From an uncultured Christensenellaceae bacterium (GTDB lineage Bacteria; Bacillota; Clostridia; Christensenellales; UMGS416), in assembly GCA_944376795.1 (NCBI GenBank), contig CALWDW010000053.1, positions 1 through 32,255 of the forward strand: a stretch of 32,255 nucleotides of DNA, in the 5' to 3' direction. Below the pieces are notes generated by a model that searched no databases, had not been told where the DNA came from, and was given only the letters and a program-made list of their open reading frames with translations. How positions within the stretch are numbered: position 1 is the first letter of the stretch; every line of letters starts with the position of its first letter. Positions 16,426 through 24,073 of the stretch are shown in pieces. The position numbers and the translations under genes are program-made.

Positions 16426-17775
16426 CTACTTCCCTAGGCAAAATTTCTCAAAAATCCGGTCAATCACCTGGCTGTCCACCGTACCGCCGGTGATCTCTCC
16501 CAGGGCGCGCCAGGCCTCCCGGATGCTGGGGGTAGCCAGATCCACCGGCATCCCCGCCCGGAGGGTTGCCATGGCGTCCTCCAGCGCGGCGCGGGCGGTA
16601 CGCACTGCCTGGACATGCCGGGCGTTGCTCATCAGCATATCCTCCGGCGCCACGGCCTGGGCATCCCAGAGCGCCAGCACGGCCTCCCGCAGCGCCGCCA
16701 GCCCTTCCCCGGTCACCGAGGAGATGGGGATAGCCCCTGCCCCCAGGCCTTCGGGAAGCCGCGGGGCCAGGTCGGCCTTGGTAATCAGGGTCAAATGGGG
16801 CATGGCGCGCACCCGGTCCAGGAGCGCCGCCTCCTCTTCGCCCCAGGGCTCGGTACCGTCCAGGAGCAGCAGCGCCATCTGGGCCTCTTCCAGAGCCTGG
16901 AGCGCCCGGTCCACCCCCAGCCGCTCCACATCGTCCTGGGTTTGGCGGATGCCGGCGGTGTCCACCAGCGTCAGAGGCAGCCCGCCCAGGTCCACCGGCA
17001 CCTCCAACGTATCCCGGGTCGTACCTGCCACCGGGGTCACAATGGCCCGATCCCGACCGCATAGGGCGTTGAGCAGGGAGGACTTTCCCGCGTTGGGCCG
17101 TCCCAGGAGCACACAGCGGATCCCCTCCCGGTAAAGAGCCCCTGCCCGGGCGTCCCGGAGCAGCCCCTCCAGGGTCTTGGCCATATCCCCTAAGGTTTCC
17201 AGCAGCGCCTCGGCCACGGTATCCTCCAGATCCTCCTCGGGGAAGTCCACGGTTACCTCCACCTGGGCGATAGTGTCCAGAAGCCGTTCTCGCAGATCTT
17301 CGATGGCGCGGCCCAGCCGTCCCCGCAGCTGCCCCAGGGCCACCTGGGCGGAGGCCTGGGTCTGGGCGGAAATCAGGTCCATCACGGCCTCGGCCCGAGA
17401 GAGCTCCAGCCGGCCGTGGAGAAAGGCCCGCTTGGTGAACTCCCCCGGCTGGGCCGGCCGCGCCCCCGCCAGCAGCGCGGCCTCCAGCACGGCGGCAGCG
17501 GTCACCCCGCCTCCATGACAATGGAACTCCACCGTATCCTCGCCGGTGTAGCTGTGTCCCCGGCGCATATAGACCGCCAGGCCCTCATCCACCGGGCGCT
17601 CTCCCTGCACGAAGGCGCCAAAGAGCATATGGTGGCTGGCCGGAGGGAAGCGCTTCCAGCCTCGGGGCGGCCGGAAGGCCCGCTCCAACACCCGGAGGGC
17701 CTCCGGGCCCGAGACGCGAATGACGGCAACCCCGCCCTGGCCGGGGGGTGTGGCAATGGCGGCAATGGTATCCAT
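16426..17775 (-). CDS. mnmE: tRNA modification GTPase MnmE (TrmE)
   Basis: MnmE works with MnmG to add the carboxymethylaminomethyl group at U34 of tRNAs. The 449-residue protein has the N-terminal folate-binding domain beginning MDTIAAIATPPGQGGVAVIRVSG, and the G domain with GRPNAGKSS (225-233), TPVAGTTRDT, DTAGIRQ and TKADL. It ends with FEKFCLGK, the C-terminal CxGK motif with the conserved cysteine. AGGAGG precedes the ATG. In many Firmicutes mnmE lies next to mnmG, rsmG and parAB near oriC. Here parAB is 9 kb away and mnmG is not in the window. Confidence 0.97.
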   Translation of the reverse strand: MDTIAAIATPPGQGGVAVIRVSGPEALRVLERAFRPPRGWKRFPPASHHMLFGAFVQGERPVDEGLAVYMRRGHSYTGEDTVEFHCHGGGVTAAAVLEAALLAGARPAQPGEFTKRAFLHGRLELSRAEAVMDLISAQTQASAQVALGQLRGRLGRAIEDLRERLLDTIAQVEVTVDFPEEDLEDTVAEALLETLGDMAKTLEGLLRDARAGALYREGIRCVLLGRPNAGKSSLLNALCGRDRAIVTPVAGTTRDTLEVPVDLGGLPLTLVDTAGIRQTQDDVERLGVDRALQALEEAQMALLLLDGTEPWGEEEAALLDRVRAMPHLTLITKADLAPRLPEGLGAGAIPISSVTGEGLAALREAVLALWDAQAVAPEDMLMSNARHVQAVRTARAALEDAMATLRAGMPVDLATPSIREAWRALGEITGGTVDSQVIDRIFEKFCLGK

Positions 17776-17812
17776 AAAATCCTCCTGTACGGGTCATACT
17801 TGTCCTATGGAT

Positions 17813-17841
17813 ATCTTACCAGGCCCGGGGCCAATTGAAAA
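17813..17841 (-). promoter_or_regulatory. Promoter of mnmE
   Basis: On the minus strand TTTTCA (17836-17841), a 17-nt spacer and TAAGAT (17813-17818), each matching consensus at four of six positions. Its -35 box overlaps the -35 of the divergent promoter by five bases. Confidence 0.5.
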
Positions 17842-17863
17842 GAGCCGCTTCCTATGCTATGCT
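17835..17863 (+). promoter_or_regulatory. Promoter of the methyltransferase operon
   Basis: TTGAAA (17835-17840), a 17-nt spacer and TATGCT (17858-17863). The start codon is 36 nt downstream of the -10. Confidence 0.6.
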
Positions 17864-17898
17864 AAGGAAGGCGCACGGCGCCCAAGGAGGGACGTCCA

Positions 17899-18501
17899 AT
17901 GGATCATTACTTTACCAGCGAGCCGGCCAGCGAACACCATCGGGGCGTGGTCCGCTATGCCCTGCCCCACCGGGTGCTGGAATTTGCCACCGACGCGGGA
18001 GTTTTCAGCCGGGAGGCGGTGGACGAGGGCAGCGCCGCCCTGCTGGCCCTGCTGCCTCCCCTGGAGGGGCGGATCCTGGATCTGGGATGCGGCTACGGCG
18101 TGCTGGGACTGACCCTGATGGCCATGCATCCCGGGCTGACCGCGGTGCTGGCCGATGTGAACCGGCGGGCTCTGGGACTGGCCCGGGAGAATGCCGCCGC
18201 CCTGGGGCTGGACGCCCAGGTGGTGGAAAGCGACGGCTTCTCCGGGGTGGAGGGCCCATTTGACGCCATTGTCACCAATCCCCCCATCCGCGCGGGGAAG
18301 GCGGTCTATTATCCCTGGTTCGCCCAGGCTCCGGCCTATCTGCGCCAGGGCGGCGCCTTCTACTGCGTGGTGCAGAAAAAGCAAGGCGCGCCCTCGGTGG
18401 TCAAGGCCCTGCAGGCCGCCTTTGGCAGCTGCCGGATACTGGGAAAGCCCGGCGGCTACTGGATACTGGAAGCAAGCAAGGAGGACACAGCCCATGAATG
18501 A
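17899..18501 (+). CDS. Class I SAM-dependent methyltransferase, RsmC-like
   Basis: A 200-residue methyltransferase with the SAM-binding motif DLGCGYG (61-67), an acidic ADVN at the end of beta-2, and NPP (127-129) followed by IRAGK. This is the small-domain RsmC/16S rRNA guanine-N2 methyltransferase pattern (ILDLGCGYGVLG, VTNPPIRAG). The opening MDHYFTSEPASEHH and the missing N-terminal half agree with the short Firmicute form. The exact RNA target cannot be assigned. AAGGAGG precedes the ATG. The stop overlaps the next gene by 8 nt. Confidence 0.85.
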   Translation: MDHYFTSEPASEHHRGVVRYALPHRVLEFATDAGVFSREAVDEGSAALLALLPPLEGRILDLGCGYGVLGLTLMAMHPGLTAVLADVNRRALGLARENAAALGLDAQVVESDGFSGVEGPFDAIVTNPPIRAGKAVYYPWFAQAPAYLRQGGAFYCVVQKKQGAPSVVKALQAAFGSCRILGKPGGYWILEASKEDTAHE

Positions 18502-18715
18502 AGTGGTGGACGAAGGAACCCGCCTCTGGGATCAAATCACCCAGGAAGGCATCCTTTCCCTGACCTTCAGCGACATCATCTGGCTGGTGGGCAGCATCAC
18601 CCTGCTGATTTTGGCCCTGAAGGTGGCCCGAAAGGTCTGGAAGGTGCTGCTGACCCTGGCCGCCATCGTGGCCCTGGTGCTTTGGCTCATGGGGCAGGGA
18701 ATTCTCAAGCTGTAG
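18494..18715 (+). CDS. Small two-helix membrane protein of unknown function
   Basis: A 73-residue protein. The first 27 residues are polar and acidic (MNEVVDEGTRLWDQITQEG), followed by two hydrophobic segments at about 28-43 (IIWLVGSITLLILALK) and 50-67 (KVLLTLAAIVALVLWLMG), with a basic turn ARKVWK between them. This suggests a hairpin in the membrane with a basic cytoplasmic loop. Overlap with the methyltransferase stop and AAGGAGG 9 nt upstream indicate translational coupling. I do not recognise the family. Confidence 0.7.
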   Translation: MNEVVDEGTRLWDQITQEGILSLTFSDIIWLVGSITLLILALKVARKVWKVLLTLAAIVALVLWLMGQGILKL

Positions 18716-18741
18716 CAACTGTTTTTTGGGGGGGTTTTCTG

Positions 18742-18781
18742 CGGGGGAGGGGAACCTTTTGCAAAAGGTTTCCCTCCCCCG
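18742..18781. repeat. Palindrome, GGGAAACC type, array copy 1
   Basis: A 40-nt inverted repeat, CGGGGGAGGGGAACC and GGTTTCCCTCCCCCG around TTTTGCAAAA. After it, CTAAAA-C-TTTTAG (about 18796-18808) makes a small second hairpin within the 50-nt spacer. Confidence 0.9.
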
Positions 18782-18831
18782 CGCCCCCTCCCTTCTAAAA
18801 CTTTTAGGGGGGAAGATGGGGAGAGCGGAAA

Positions 18832-18870
18832 GGGAACGGCTGGAATCAACATACAGCCGTTCCCCTATTT
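18832..18870 (+). terminator. Hairpin with T-tract, terminator-like, unit copy 1
   Basis: GGGAACGGCTG (18832-18842) pairs perfectly with CAGCCGTTCCC (18854-18864), followed by CTATTTTTC. It is the likely end of the methyltransferase/small-protein transcript. Confidence 0.75.
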
Positions 18871-18916
18871 TTCGTAATGGAGCGGATCAAAGGCGAAGCC
18901 GCCCCCAGGTTTTCGC

Positions 18917-18936
18917 CCGCCTTTTGCAAAAGGCGG
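18917..18936. repeat. Short palindrome in cassette B
   Basis: CCGCCTTTTGCAAAAGGCGG is a perfect 20-nt palindrome sharing the TTTTGCAAAA centre with the longer ones but with different arms. Small hairpins AGGGGCAGCGCCCC and GTCCTCCGCAGAGGAC follow it. Confidence 0.85.
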
Positions 18937-19010
18937 CGGGGTCGAGGGGCAGCGCCCCCGTCGTCCTCCGCAGAGGACGAAATCCTTCTGTCCCTAAAGC
19001 GCAGGAGGGG

Positions 19011-19040
19011 CGTCCAGCGTCCCTAGTGGGACGCTGGACG
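19011..19040. repeat. Perfect 13-bp stem hairpin at the end of cassette B
   Basis: CGTCCAGCGTCCC, loop TAGT, GGGACGCTGGACG. The left arm is also present in the inverted copy near 32040, but the right arm is not, so the two copies of cassette B end at this hairpin. Confidence 0.85.
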
Positions 19041-19102
19041 GCGGGAAACCCTCGCCGGGGGTTCCCCGAGGGAACGCGGGGAGCTTGTGGAGGCGGCTTT
19101 TG

Positions 19103-19142
19103 CGGGGGAGGGAAACCTTTTGAGAAAGGTTCCCCTCCCCCG
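19103..19142. repeat. Palindrome, GGGAAACC type, array copy 2
   Basis: A 40-nt inverted repeat whose centre is TTTTGAGAAA instead of TTTTGCAAAA; the arms CGGGGGAGGGAAACC and GGTTCCCCTCCCCCG are otherwise conserved. Confidence 0.88.
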
Positions 19143-19190
19143 GACCCCCACCCTTCTAAAACTTTAGGAGAAAGATGGAGAGCGTATAAG

Positions 19191-19231
19191 GGGAACGGCT
19201 GCAAGAAGAGTGCAGTCGTTCCCTTATTTTT
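19191..19231 (+). terminator. Hairpin with T-tract, terminator-like, unit copy 2
   Basis: GGGAACGGCTGCA (19191-19203) pairs with TGCAGTCGTTCCC (19211-19223), one G-T pair, followed by TTATTTTTTG. Confidence 0.75.
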
Positions 19232-19240
19232 TGTAATTTA

Positions 19241-19406
19241 CAAAACGCGGCGGCGTGTACGGCGCGTTTTGCCCGATGAGGGGTGGCGAAGCGCAGCGCA
19301 GCCACTGTGGGGCGCGGGGGCCGCGAAAGGCTCCCGCTTTTTCTAATCAAGGTCGCAGGAAACCTGTTTCCTGCGAAAAGCCCCCGCAGGAATCCATCAG
19401 GATTCC
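19241..19406. repeat. Cassette C hairpins
   Basis: Three separate inverted repeats lie in this cassette: CAAAACGCG with CGCGTTTTG (19241-19270), CGCAGGAAAC-CT-GTTTCCTGCG (19354-19375) and GGAATCC-ATCA-GGATTCC (19389-19406). The last, with the following GAGGAGGC, is repeated inverted at 27071-27096 (loop TCAC) and in part at 11272-11286. Confidence 0.8.
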
Positions 19407-19423
19407 GAGGAGGCGACTTTTTG

Positions 19424-19463
19424 CGGGGGAGGGAAACCTTTTGAAAAAGGTTTCCCTCCCCCG
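19424..19463. repeat. Palindrome, GGGAAACC type, array copy 3
   Basis: A 40-nt inverted repeat with arms CGGGGGAGGGAAACC and GGTTTCCCTCCCCCG and centre TTTTGAAAAA. Confidence 0.9.
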
Positions 19464-19512
19464 GGCCCCCACCCTTCTAAAACTTTTAACGGGAGGATGG
19501 GGAGAGTAGAAA

Positions 19513-19545
19513 GGGAACGGCTGCAAGAAGAATGCAGCCGTTCTT
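19513..19545. terminator. Shared hairpin between facing repeat units
   Basis: GAACGGCTGCA (19515-19525) pairs perfectly with TGCAGCCGTTC (19533-19543). It sits 49 nt after the palindrome at 19424 and 48 nt before the palindrome at 19594, so it serves both units. The T-tract is poor on either side, so termination is uncertain. Confidence 0.6.
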
Positions 19546-19593
19546 TGGCATTTTCCGGCAATCCCTTCCTCCAAGGTTTTGGGGAGAGGGGGT

Positions 19594-19635
19594 TTGGGGG
19601 AGAGGGCCCTTTTGCAAAAGGGCCCTCTCCCCCAA
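19594..19635. repeat. Perfect 42-nt palindrome
   Basis: TTGGGGGAGAGGGCCCTTTTG and its exact reverse complement are joined without a loop. It is the most regular copy of the family and lies 28 nt past the stop codon of the GH9-like gene. Confidence 0.93.
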
Positions 19636-19663
19636 GAGGACACGAAAGCGCGGCGGTTTTCGG

Positions 19664-22033
19664 TTATTCCTGGTCTTCCTCCAGGCCGGCCGCGGCCAAA
19701 TCGGCCCACAGCCAGAGCAGCCGCGCTCCGGGATGGACCCAGATCTCCTTGTAGGTGGCGGCGTTCTGCATGGGGAAGAAGGGTTCGTCCTCGTCCTCAT
19801 AGGTCTCGATTCCCACAGGCAGCGCCCCCACGATCTGATCCGAAAAGGCCACGTACAGCGGCGGGTAGTCGTACCCCTCCCCATACATGCAGCTCATGGC
19901 GAAGGGATTGCCGCCAAAGATCCACTCGGGCTGCCGGGCCGCCAGCCGCATGAGCCCGGTATCCCCCAGGGCCCGGGCGGCCGCCGACACCGCTTTGGCC
20001 TTCCCCAGCAGGGTGCCAAAGAACCCCCGGAACTGGTAAGCCACCGGGAAGCGGCGCAGATACACCCCCTCATCCAGGCGGATGCCGTTTTGCACCTGCC
20101 GGTTGAAGTCCTCCAGGGTAAAGCTTCCCGCCTCCTTGCTGCGCTCCCGGTGCACCGTGTCCAGGTTGGCATGGTCCACCTGATAGATGGCCCCGGGGAG
20201 TATGCCGTAGGGCTCCATGTAGGCAGCGCAGGCCCGGGTATAGGCGGCGTAGTGGGCCAGGCTCTCCCGCCACAGGGGCGCGTCGGCATGGTCCGGGCAG
20301 GTCTCCAGCATCCGGGCCAGGCCCATGATCGGGAGCATTTCATAGGAGCGATGGTCGTAGTACGCGATCCGCTCCCTTTCCCGGCTTTCGTAAAAGAAGC
20401 CCCGCATGGGCGTCTCCCAGGCAGTATCCTCCCGCTGCTGGCAGGCCATCACCACCCGGGCAAAGGCGGTCCCCTCCTCCCGGTAGGCCTCTTCCCCGGT
20501 GAGGGCGTACAGCTCGGCGCTGGAGAGCAGGGCCTGGCTCATAAAGCGGAGCTCGCTCACCGGCTTGCGGACATACGGGGGACGCTTCAGATGGCGGCGG
20601 CCGTCGGCAAAGGCATAGTCCTCCACCGCACAGCGCGCCGCCCACGCGGCCAGGTTGTCGTCCACACCCCGGAAGGACCGGGCGGCCACGGCCTCGGCGG
20701 CGGCGGCCATGTAGTTCTGCAGGGGGTCGTTTTCGGCGTCCACCACGATGTCGTCCTTGTCCCCCAGGATGTTCTTGGTCCACAGGCTCATGCCGATGCC
20801 GGTGTGGCGGAAGCCGTCCCCGAACCGGGTGCGCAGCATCCACACCAGCCCCCAGCGCGCCTCCTCCAGCATGCGCTCGGCCAGCAGGGGCTCCCGCTCC
20901 CGCAGGGCCATGGCCGCTTCGCAAAGGGCCTGCATCACCTCGCTGGTATTGTCCATGCCCTGGGTCACGTCCCCGGCGTCGTGCCATCCTCCGGCCACCG
21001 GCGCCATCCGCCCGTCGGGATGCCGGCAGAGCATGTCCAGGTGGCAGGGGATGTGCACGCCCGGCACGTCATAGCCGCAGCGCTCCTGGAAATAGAAGTT
21101 TACGGTCTTCCACATGGCCGAGGCATAGGCCTCCGGCCCCACCACAAAGGGCTTGGTGCGCCGCTCTCCCACCTCCAGGCGGTATTCCCCCGGCGCCTCC
21201 AGGGCAGTAAAGTCCATCCGTCCAAAGCGGCCCACAGGGGTCTGCACCCACTCCACCGGCCCTTGGAAGGCGGGGCGTCCGTCCTCGGCCCGGAGCACGG
21301 CAAAGCGCTCCCCGGGGATGTCCTGGATCCAGGCAAGCTTGCGGCTGCCGGGAAGGTACCCGGCGTGACAGAAAGCGATCCGGTCTCCCAGTTCCCAGCC
21401 CCGGTAGGGCTCGGGCTCCACCGCCTGGATCTCCAGCTGGTCGTAGTACACCCGCACCGTGTCGGCGCAGTCGGCAGGGCTTCCGAACATCAGGGGGCCG
21501 AAGCTCACCCCCACCACCCGGTCCCGGTAGGCGTAGGGAATCTCCCAGACCACATGGTGCCACCGCCCCGGCGTCAGGCAGGGGCAATGGGTCCCCTCGA
21601 AGCGCCCGGGGATGGGATAGAGCCGCTCCCCCTCGTTGTGAAGGCTGATGCAGAAGTGCATGGACACAAACCCCGGCGCATCCACGTAAATCCACAAGGA
21701 GAGCCGGTTATACTCCCGCCAATCCTCCCCGGGAATCCGGCGGTAGACCATGGCCTGGTCGTAGGCGCGGTTGGTGGGATTCTTGCGCTCCAGGCTGGTG
21801 GGAAATTCGGTGCACAGGGCGTGCTCCCCGGCCACACAGCGGTCCCGGGAGAGGGTCATCCGGCCCTGGGTGGAGAAGGCGAAGGCCTCCAGGCTCTCCA
21901 TATCGTCAACAAGGCGGCGGCGGAGCACCGGCTTTTCCAGCCAGCGGGGCTCGGCGGCGTCCTCGGGCCGGGCGTGCATCCCTTTGTAGGCGCACCGGCT
22001 CTCACGGATCAAGGTTTCCAGGCGGGCGTGCAT
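19664..22033 (-). CDS. Glycoside hydrolase family 9-like enzyme
   Basis: A 789-residue protein. Residues 1-205 look like a beta-sandwich, possibly carbohydrate-binding, part (SLWIYVDAPGFVSMHFCISL, PGRWHHVVWEIP). Residues 215-300 resemble the CelD-N Ig-like domain of GH9 enzymes (GYLPGSRKLAWIQD ... PGEYRLEVG). The (alpha/alpha)6 catalytic part follows, with GGWHDAGDV (348-356), where D352 and D355 would hold the catalytic water. ATYKEIW near the C-terminus carries the likely acid glutamate. No signal peptide is visible, so it probably acts inside the cell; the substrate is unknown. GGGGAGG precedes the ATG. It is the last gene of a transport-related operon. Confidence 0.85.
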   Translation of the reverse strand: MHARLETLIRESRCAYKGMHARPEDAAEPRWLEKPVLRRRLVDDMESLEAFAFSTQGRMTLSRDRCVAGEHALCTEFPTSLERKNPTNRAYDQAMVYRRIPGEDWREYNRLSLWIYVDAPGFVSMHFCISLHNEGERLYPIPGRFEGTHCPCLTPGRWHHVVWEIPYAYRDRVVGVSFGPLMFGSPADCADTVRVYYDQLEIQAVEPEPYRGWELGDRIAFCHAGYLPGSRKLAWIQDIPGERFAVLRAEDGRPAFQGPVEWVQTPVGRFGRMDFTALEAPGEYRLEVGERRTKPFVVGPEAYASAMWKTVNFYFQERCGYDVPGVHIPCHLDMLCRHPDGRMAPVAGGWHDAGDVTQGMDNTSEVMQALCEAAMALREREPLLAERMLEEARWGLVWMLRTRFGDGFRHTGIGMSLWTKNILGDKDDIVVDAENDPLQNYMAAAAEAVAARSFRGVDDNLAAWAARCAVEDYAFADGRRHLKRPPYVRKPVSELRFMSQALLSSAELYALTGEEAYREEGTAFARVVMACQQREDTAWETPMRGFFYESRERERIAYYDHRSYEMLPIMGLARMLETCPDHADAPLWRESLAHYAAYTRACAAYMEPYGILPGAIYQVDHANLDTVHRERSKEAGSFTLEDFNRQVQNGIRLDEGVYLRRFPVAYQFRGFFGTLLGKAKAVSAAARALGDTGLMRLAARQPEWIFGGNPFAMSCMYGEGYDYPPLYVAFSDQIVGALPVGIETYEDEDEPFFPMQNAATYKEIWVHPGARLLWLWADLAAAGLEEDQE

Positions 22034-22107
22034 GGCGGTACCTCCCCTTGGGTTTTTGGCGTATAGCGTAGGATTCCACCGCCGGGGAGAAAATCCTGCA
22101 AAGCCCG

Positions 22108-22623
22108 CTATTCCCCGTGGAGAATCCGATTAAAGGCTTCCCGTATCGGGGCCAGGTGGGTGATGGTGGAAGGCGCCAGCTCCTCCGCGGCGATCATCCG
22201 GTCCAGCTCGGCCTCACTCACCCAGCGGGCCTGGCAGGTTTCCCCCTCCTGGAGGACGATCTCCTCCAGGGGCACATCCCGGCGCAGGGCGAAGTCATCC
22301 CCCCAATAGTGAGGATTGCGGGTGGATCCGATGAGGATCAGCTCCTCGGGGCAGGCATGGATGCCGGTTTCCTCCTCCAGCTCCCGGGCGGCGCAGGCCG
22401 CGCTGCTCTCCCCCGGCCGGACATGGCCGCCGGGGCTCTCCCACAGCAGGGGCGCGTAACTTTTCTGGGCCGCGCGGCGGGTGATAAGCAGCTCCTTCCG
22501 GCTGTTCATCACCCAAACCCCCGCTACCAGCAGATATTCCCCGGGACCCAGGGGTTCCCGCCGGTCATGCAGGCGGCCCAAAGGCCGCCGGTTTTCGTCG
22601 TAGAGTTCGCAAAGCTCTGTCAT
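22108..22623 (-). CDS. Nudix hydrolase
   Basis: A 171-residue Nudix protein that would hydrolyse a nucleoside diphosphate linked to another group. The box GX5EX7REUXEEXGU is intact at 66-88 (GHVRPGE at 66-72, then RELEEETGI at 80-88). The opening MTELCELYDENRRPLGRLHDR resembles the IDI/YfcD-like Nudix subgroup, but the substrate cannot be fixed. The ATG at 22623 is preceded by the weak AAGGGAG and lies 28 nt after the MATE gene. A frame running upstream to 22773 would overlap that gene. Confidence 0.88.
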   Translation of the reverse strand: MTELCELYDENRRPLGRLHDRREPLGPGEYLLVAGVWVMNSRKELLITRRAAQKSYAPLLWESPGGHVRPGESSAACAARELEEETGIHACPEELILIGSTRNPHYWGDDFALRRDVPLEEIVLQEGETCQARWVSEAELDRMIAAEELAPSTITHLAPIREAFNRILHGE

Positions 22624-22651
22624 GAGGGTCTCCCTTCTCCGCAGCGCGGCG

Positions 22652-24043
22652 CTAATCCGGGGAGGCTTCCGAAGGTGCGGGCTTCTCGCCCCTGCCAAAG
22701 AGCTTCCGCGACATAAAGGTAAAGATGAGCACGGCGGTGGTGGCCGAGAGGATATCGGCCATGGGCTCGGCAATGAATACGCCCAGCACCTTGTTCTCCA
22801 GCAGCAGGGGCATCACCAGCGCCAGAGGGATCAGCAGGATGATCTTGCGCAGCATGGCGATGAAGATGGAGATCTTGGCCCGGCCCACGGCCAGGAAGGT
22901 CTGCTGGATGGCAAACTGGGCGCCCATGGCAAAGGAACCGGCCATGAAGATACGCATGGCCCAAACCGTTACCTCCATCAGGGCAGGATCGTCATTGAAG
23001 ATCCGCACAAACAGGGAAGGGAAGAGCTCCACCAGCAGCAGCATGCCGGTGGAGATGCTCAGGGCGGTGGTCAGCAGCAGACGGAAGGCCTTACGCACCC
23101 GGTCCATCTGCCCGGCGCCGTAGTTGTAGCTGATGATGGGCTGACCGCCCTGGCCCAGGCCGGTGAGGGGCAGCGAGCACAGCTGCATGACACTGTTGAT
23201 GATGGTCATGGCTCCCACATACATATCCCCGCCATAGCGGTACAGTCCGGTATTGAGGGTGATCTGCACCAGGCTCTCGGTGGACTGCATGATGAAGGGC
23301 GACAGCCCCAGGCTCAGGATCCGGCCGCAGGTCCGTGCCCGCAGGGCCATATACTGCCTCCGGATCCGGAGCACTGTGCGCTTGCCAAAGAGGAAGCAGA
23401 GCACCCACACGCAGGAGACCGCCTGGGAAAGAATGGTAGCCAGGGCAGCCCCCTTGACCCCCATGTGGAAGGTAAAAATAAACAGAGGATCCAGCAGGAT
23501 GTTCAGCACCGCGCCAATGATTACGGTCTCCATTCCCACTTTGGCAAAGCCCTGGGAGTTGATGAACACATTCAGCCCCAAGGTCATCATGACAAACACC
23601 GTGCCCAGCACGTAGATGCCCAGGTAATCCTTGGCATAGCCGATGGTATTGACGCTGGCGCCGAACATCATCAGCAGAGGTTCGCAAAAGACGGTAAACG
23701 CCGCCGTAAGCGCCAAGCTGAGGATGATGAGCAGCGTAAAGGCATTTCCCAGTATGCTCTCGGCCCCTTCCTTGTCTCCAGCTCCCAGGCGGATGGAGGC
23801 CAAAGGAGCCCCGCCCATCCCCACCAGGGAAGCAAAAGCGGCAATCAGGGTAATAATAGGCATTGTCACCCCCACACCCGTGAGGGCAGCGGCGCCTACG
23901 CCCTCCATCCGCCCGATGTACATACGGTCCACCATGTTATAGAGCACATTGACCAGCTGGGCGGTGATGGCCGGCACCGACAGCCGCGCCAGCAGCCGGC
24001 CAATGCTTTGGGTGCCCAGTTCCTGGGTTGTCTTTTGATTCAA
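22652..24043 (-). CDS. MATE family multidrug/toxic compound exporter
   Basis: A 463-residue membrane protein of the DinF/NorM-like MATE family, with about 12 hydrophobic segments and the two-fold repeat. Family-like parts are LLARLSVPAITAQLVNVLYNMVDRMYIG and LPLTGLGQGGQPIISYNYGAG. It would use an ion gradient to export cationic or other compounds. I chose a TTG start at 24043 because AAAGGAGG lies 7 nt upstream. The in-frame GTG at 24073 sits at the end of the antiporter gene with no ribosome binding site. It follows the antiporter by 30 nt. Confidence 0.92.
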   Translation of the reverse strand: MNQKTTQELGTQSIGRLLARLSVPAITAQLVNVLYNMVDRMYIGRMEGVGAAALTGVGVTMPIITLIAAFASLVGMGGAPLASIRLGAGDKEGAESILGNAFTLLIILSLALTAAFTVFCEPLLMMFGASVNTIGYAKDYLGIYVLGTVFVMMTLGLNVFINSQGFAKVGMETVIIGAVLNILLDPLFIFTFHMGVKGAALATILSQAVSCVWVLCFLFGKRTVLRIRRQYMALRARTCGRILSLGLSPFIMQSTESLVQITLNTGLYRYGGDMYVGAMTIINSVMQLCSLPLTGLGQGGQPIISYNYGAGQMDRVRKAFRLLLTTALSISTGMLLLVELFPSLFVRIFNDDPALMEVTVWAMRIFMAGSFAMGAQFAIQQTFLAVGRAKISIFIAMLRKIILLIPLALVMPLLLENKVLGVFIAEPMADILSATTAVLIFTFMSRKLFGRGEKPAPSEASPD

Positions 24044-24073
24044 CGCAAAGCCTCCTTTGGGACTCTGCCGCAC

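Larger units (their letters stand above)
18805..19022 (+). repeat. Long inverted-repeat block, left copy
   Basis: This stretch matches the reverse complement of about 32038-32255 with scattered differences, by eye roughly nine in ten bases over some 215 nt. It comprises the end of the unit spacer, the GGGAACGG hairpin and cassette B. The matched parts include AGGGGCAGCGCCCCC, GCAGAGGACGAAATCCT and GCAGGAGGGGCGTCCAGCGT. Confidence 0.85.
18716..19663. repeat. 948-nt intergenic array of palindromes and cassettes between convergent genes
   Basis: No gene is supported here. The array contains three direct copies of a two-hairpin unit (palindromes at 18742, 19103 and 19424, each followed after 48-50 nt by a hairpin with a GGGAACGG arm). 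Cassette B (about 18865-19040) follows the first copy and cassette C (19232-19420) the second. A fourth palindrome at 19594-19635 faces the other way and shares the last hairpin. Open frames across it are low-complexity by-products of the repeats. Confidence 0.9.

Noticed and set aside
18742..19635. Insertion sequence or MITE
   Set aside because: No transposase is encoded and I saw no clear target duplication around the units. The elements share geometry with terminators, so a mobile origin is possible but not shown.
18716..19663. CRISPR array
   Set aside because: The repeats are palindromes in both orientations with large and unequal cassettes between them. There are no short direct repeats of constant length with unique spacers and no cas gene nearby.
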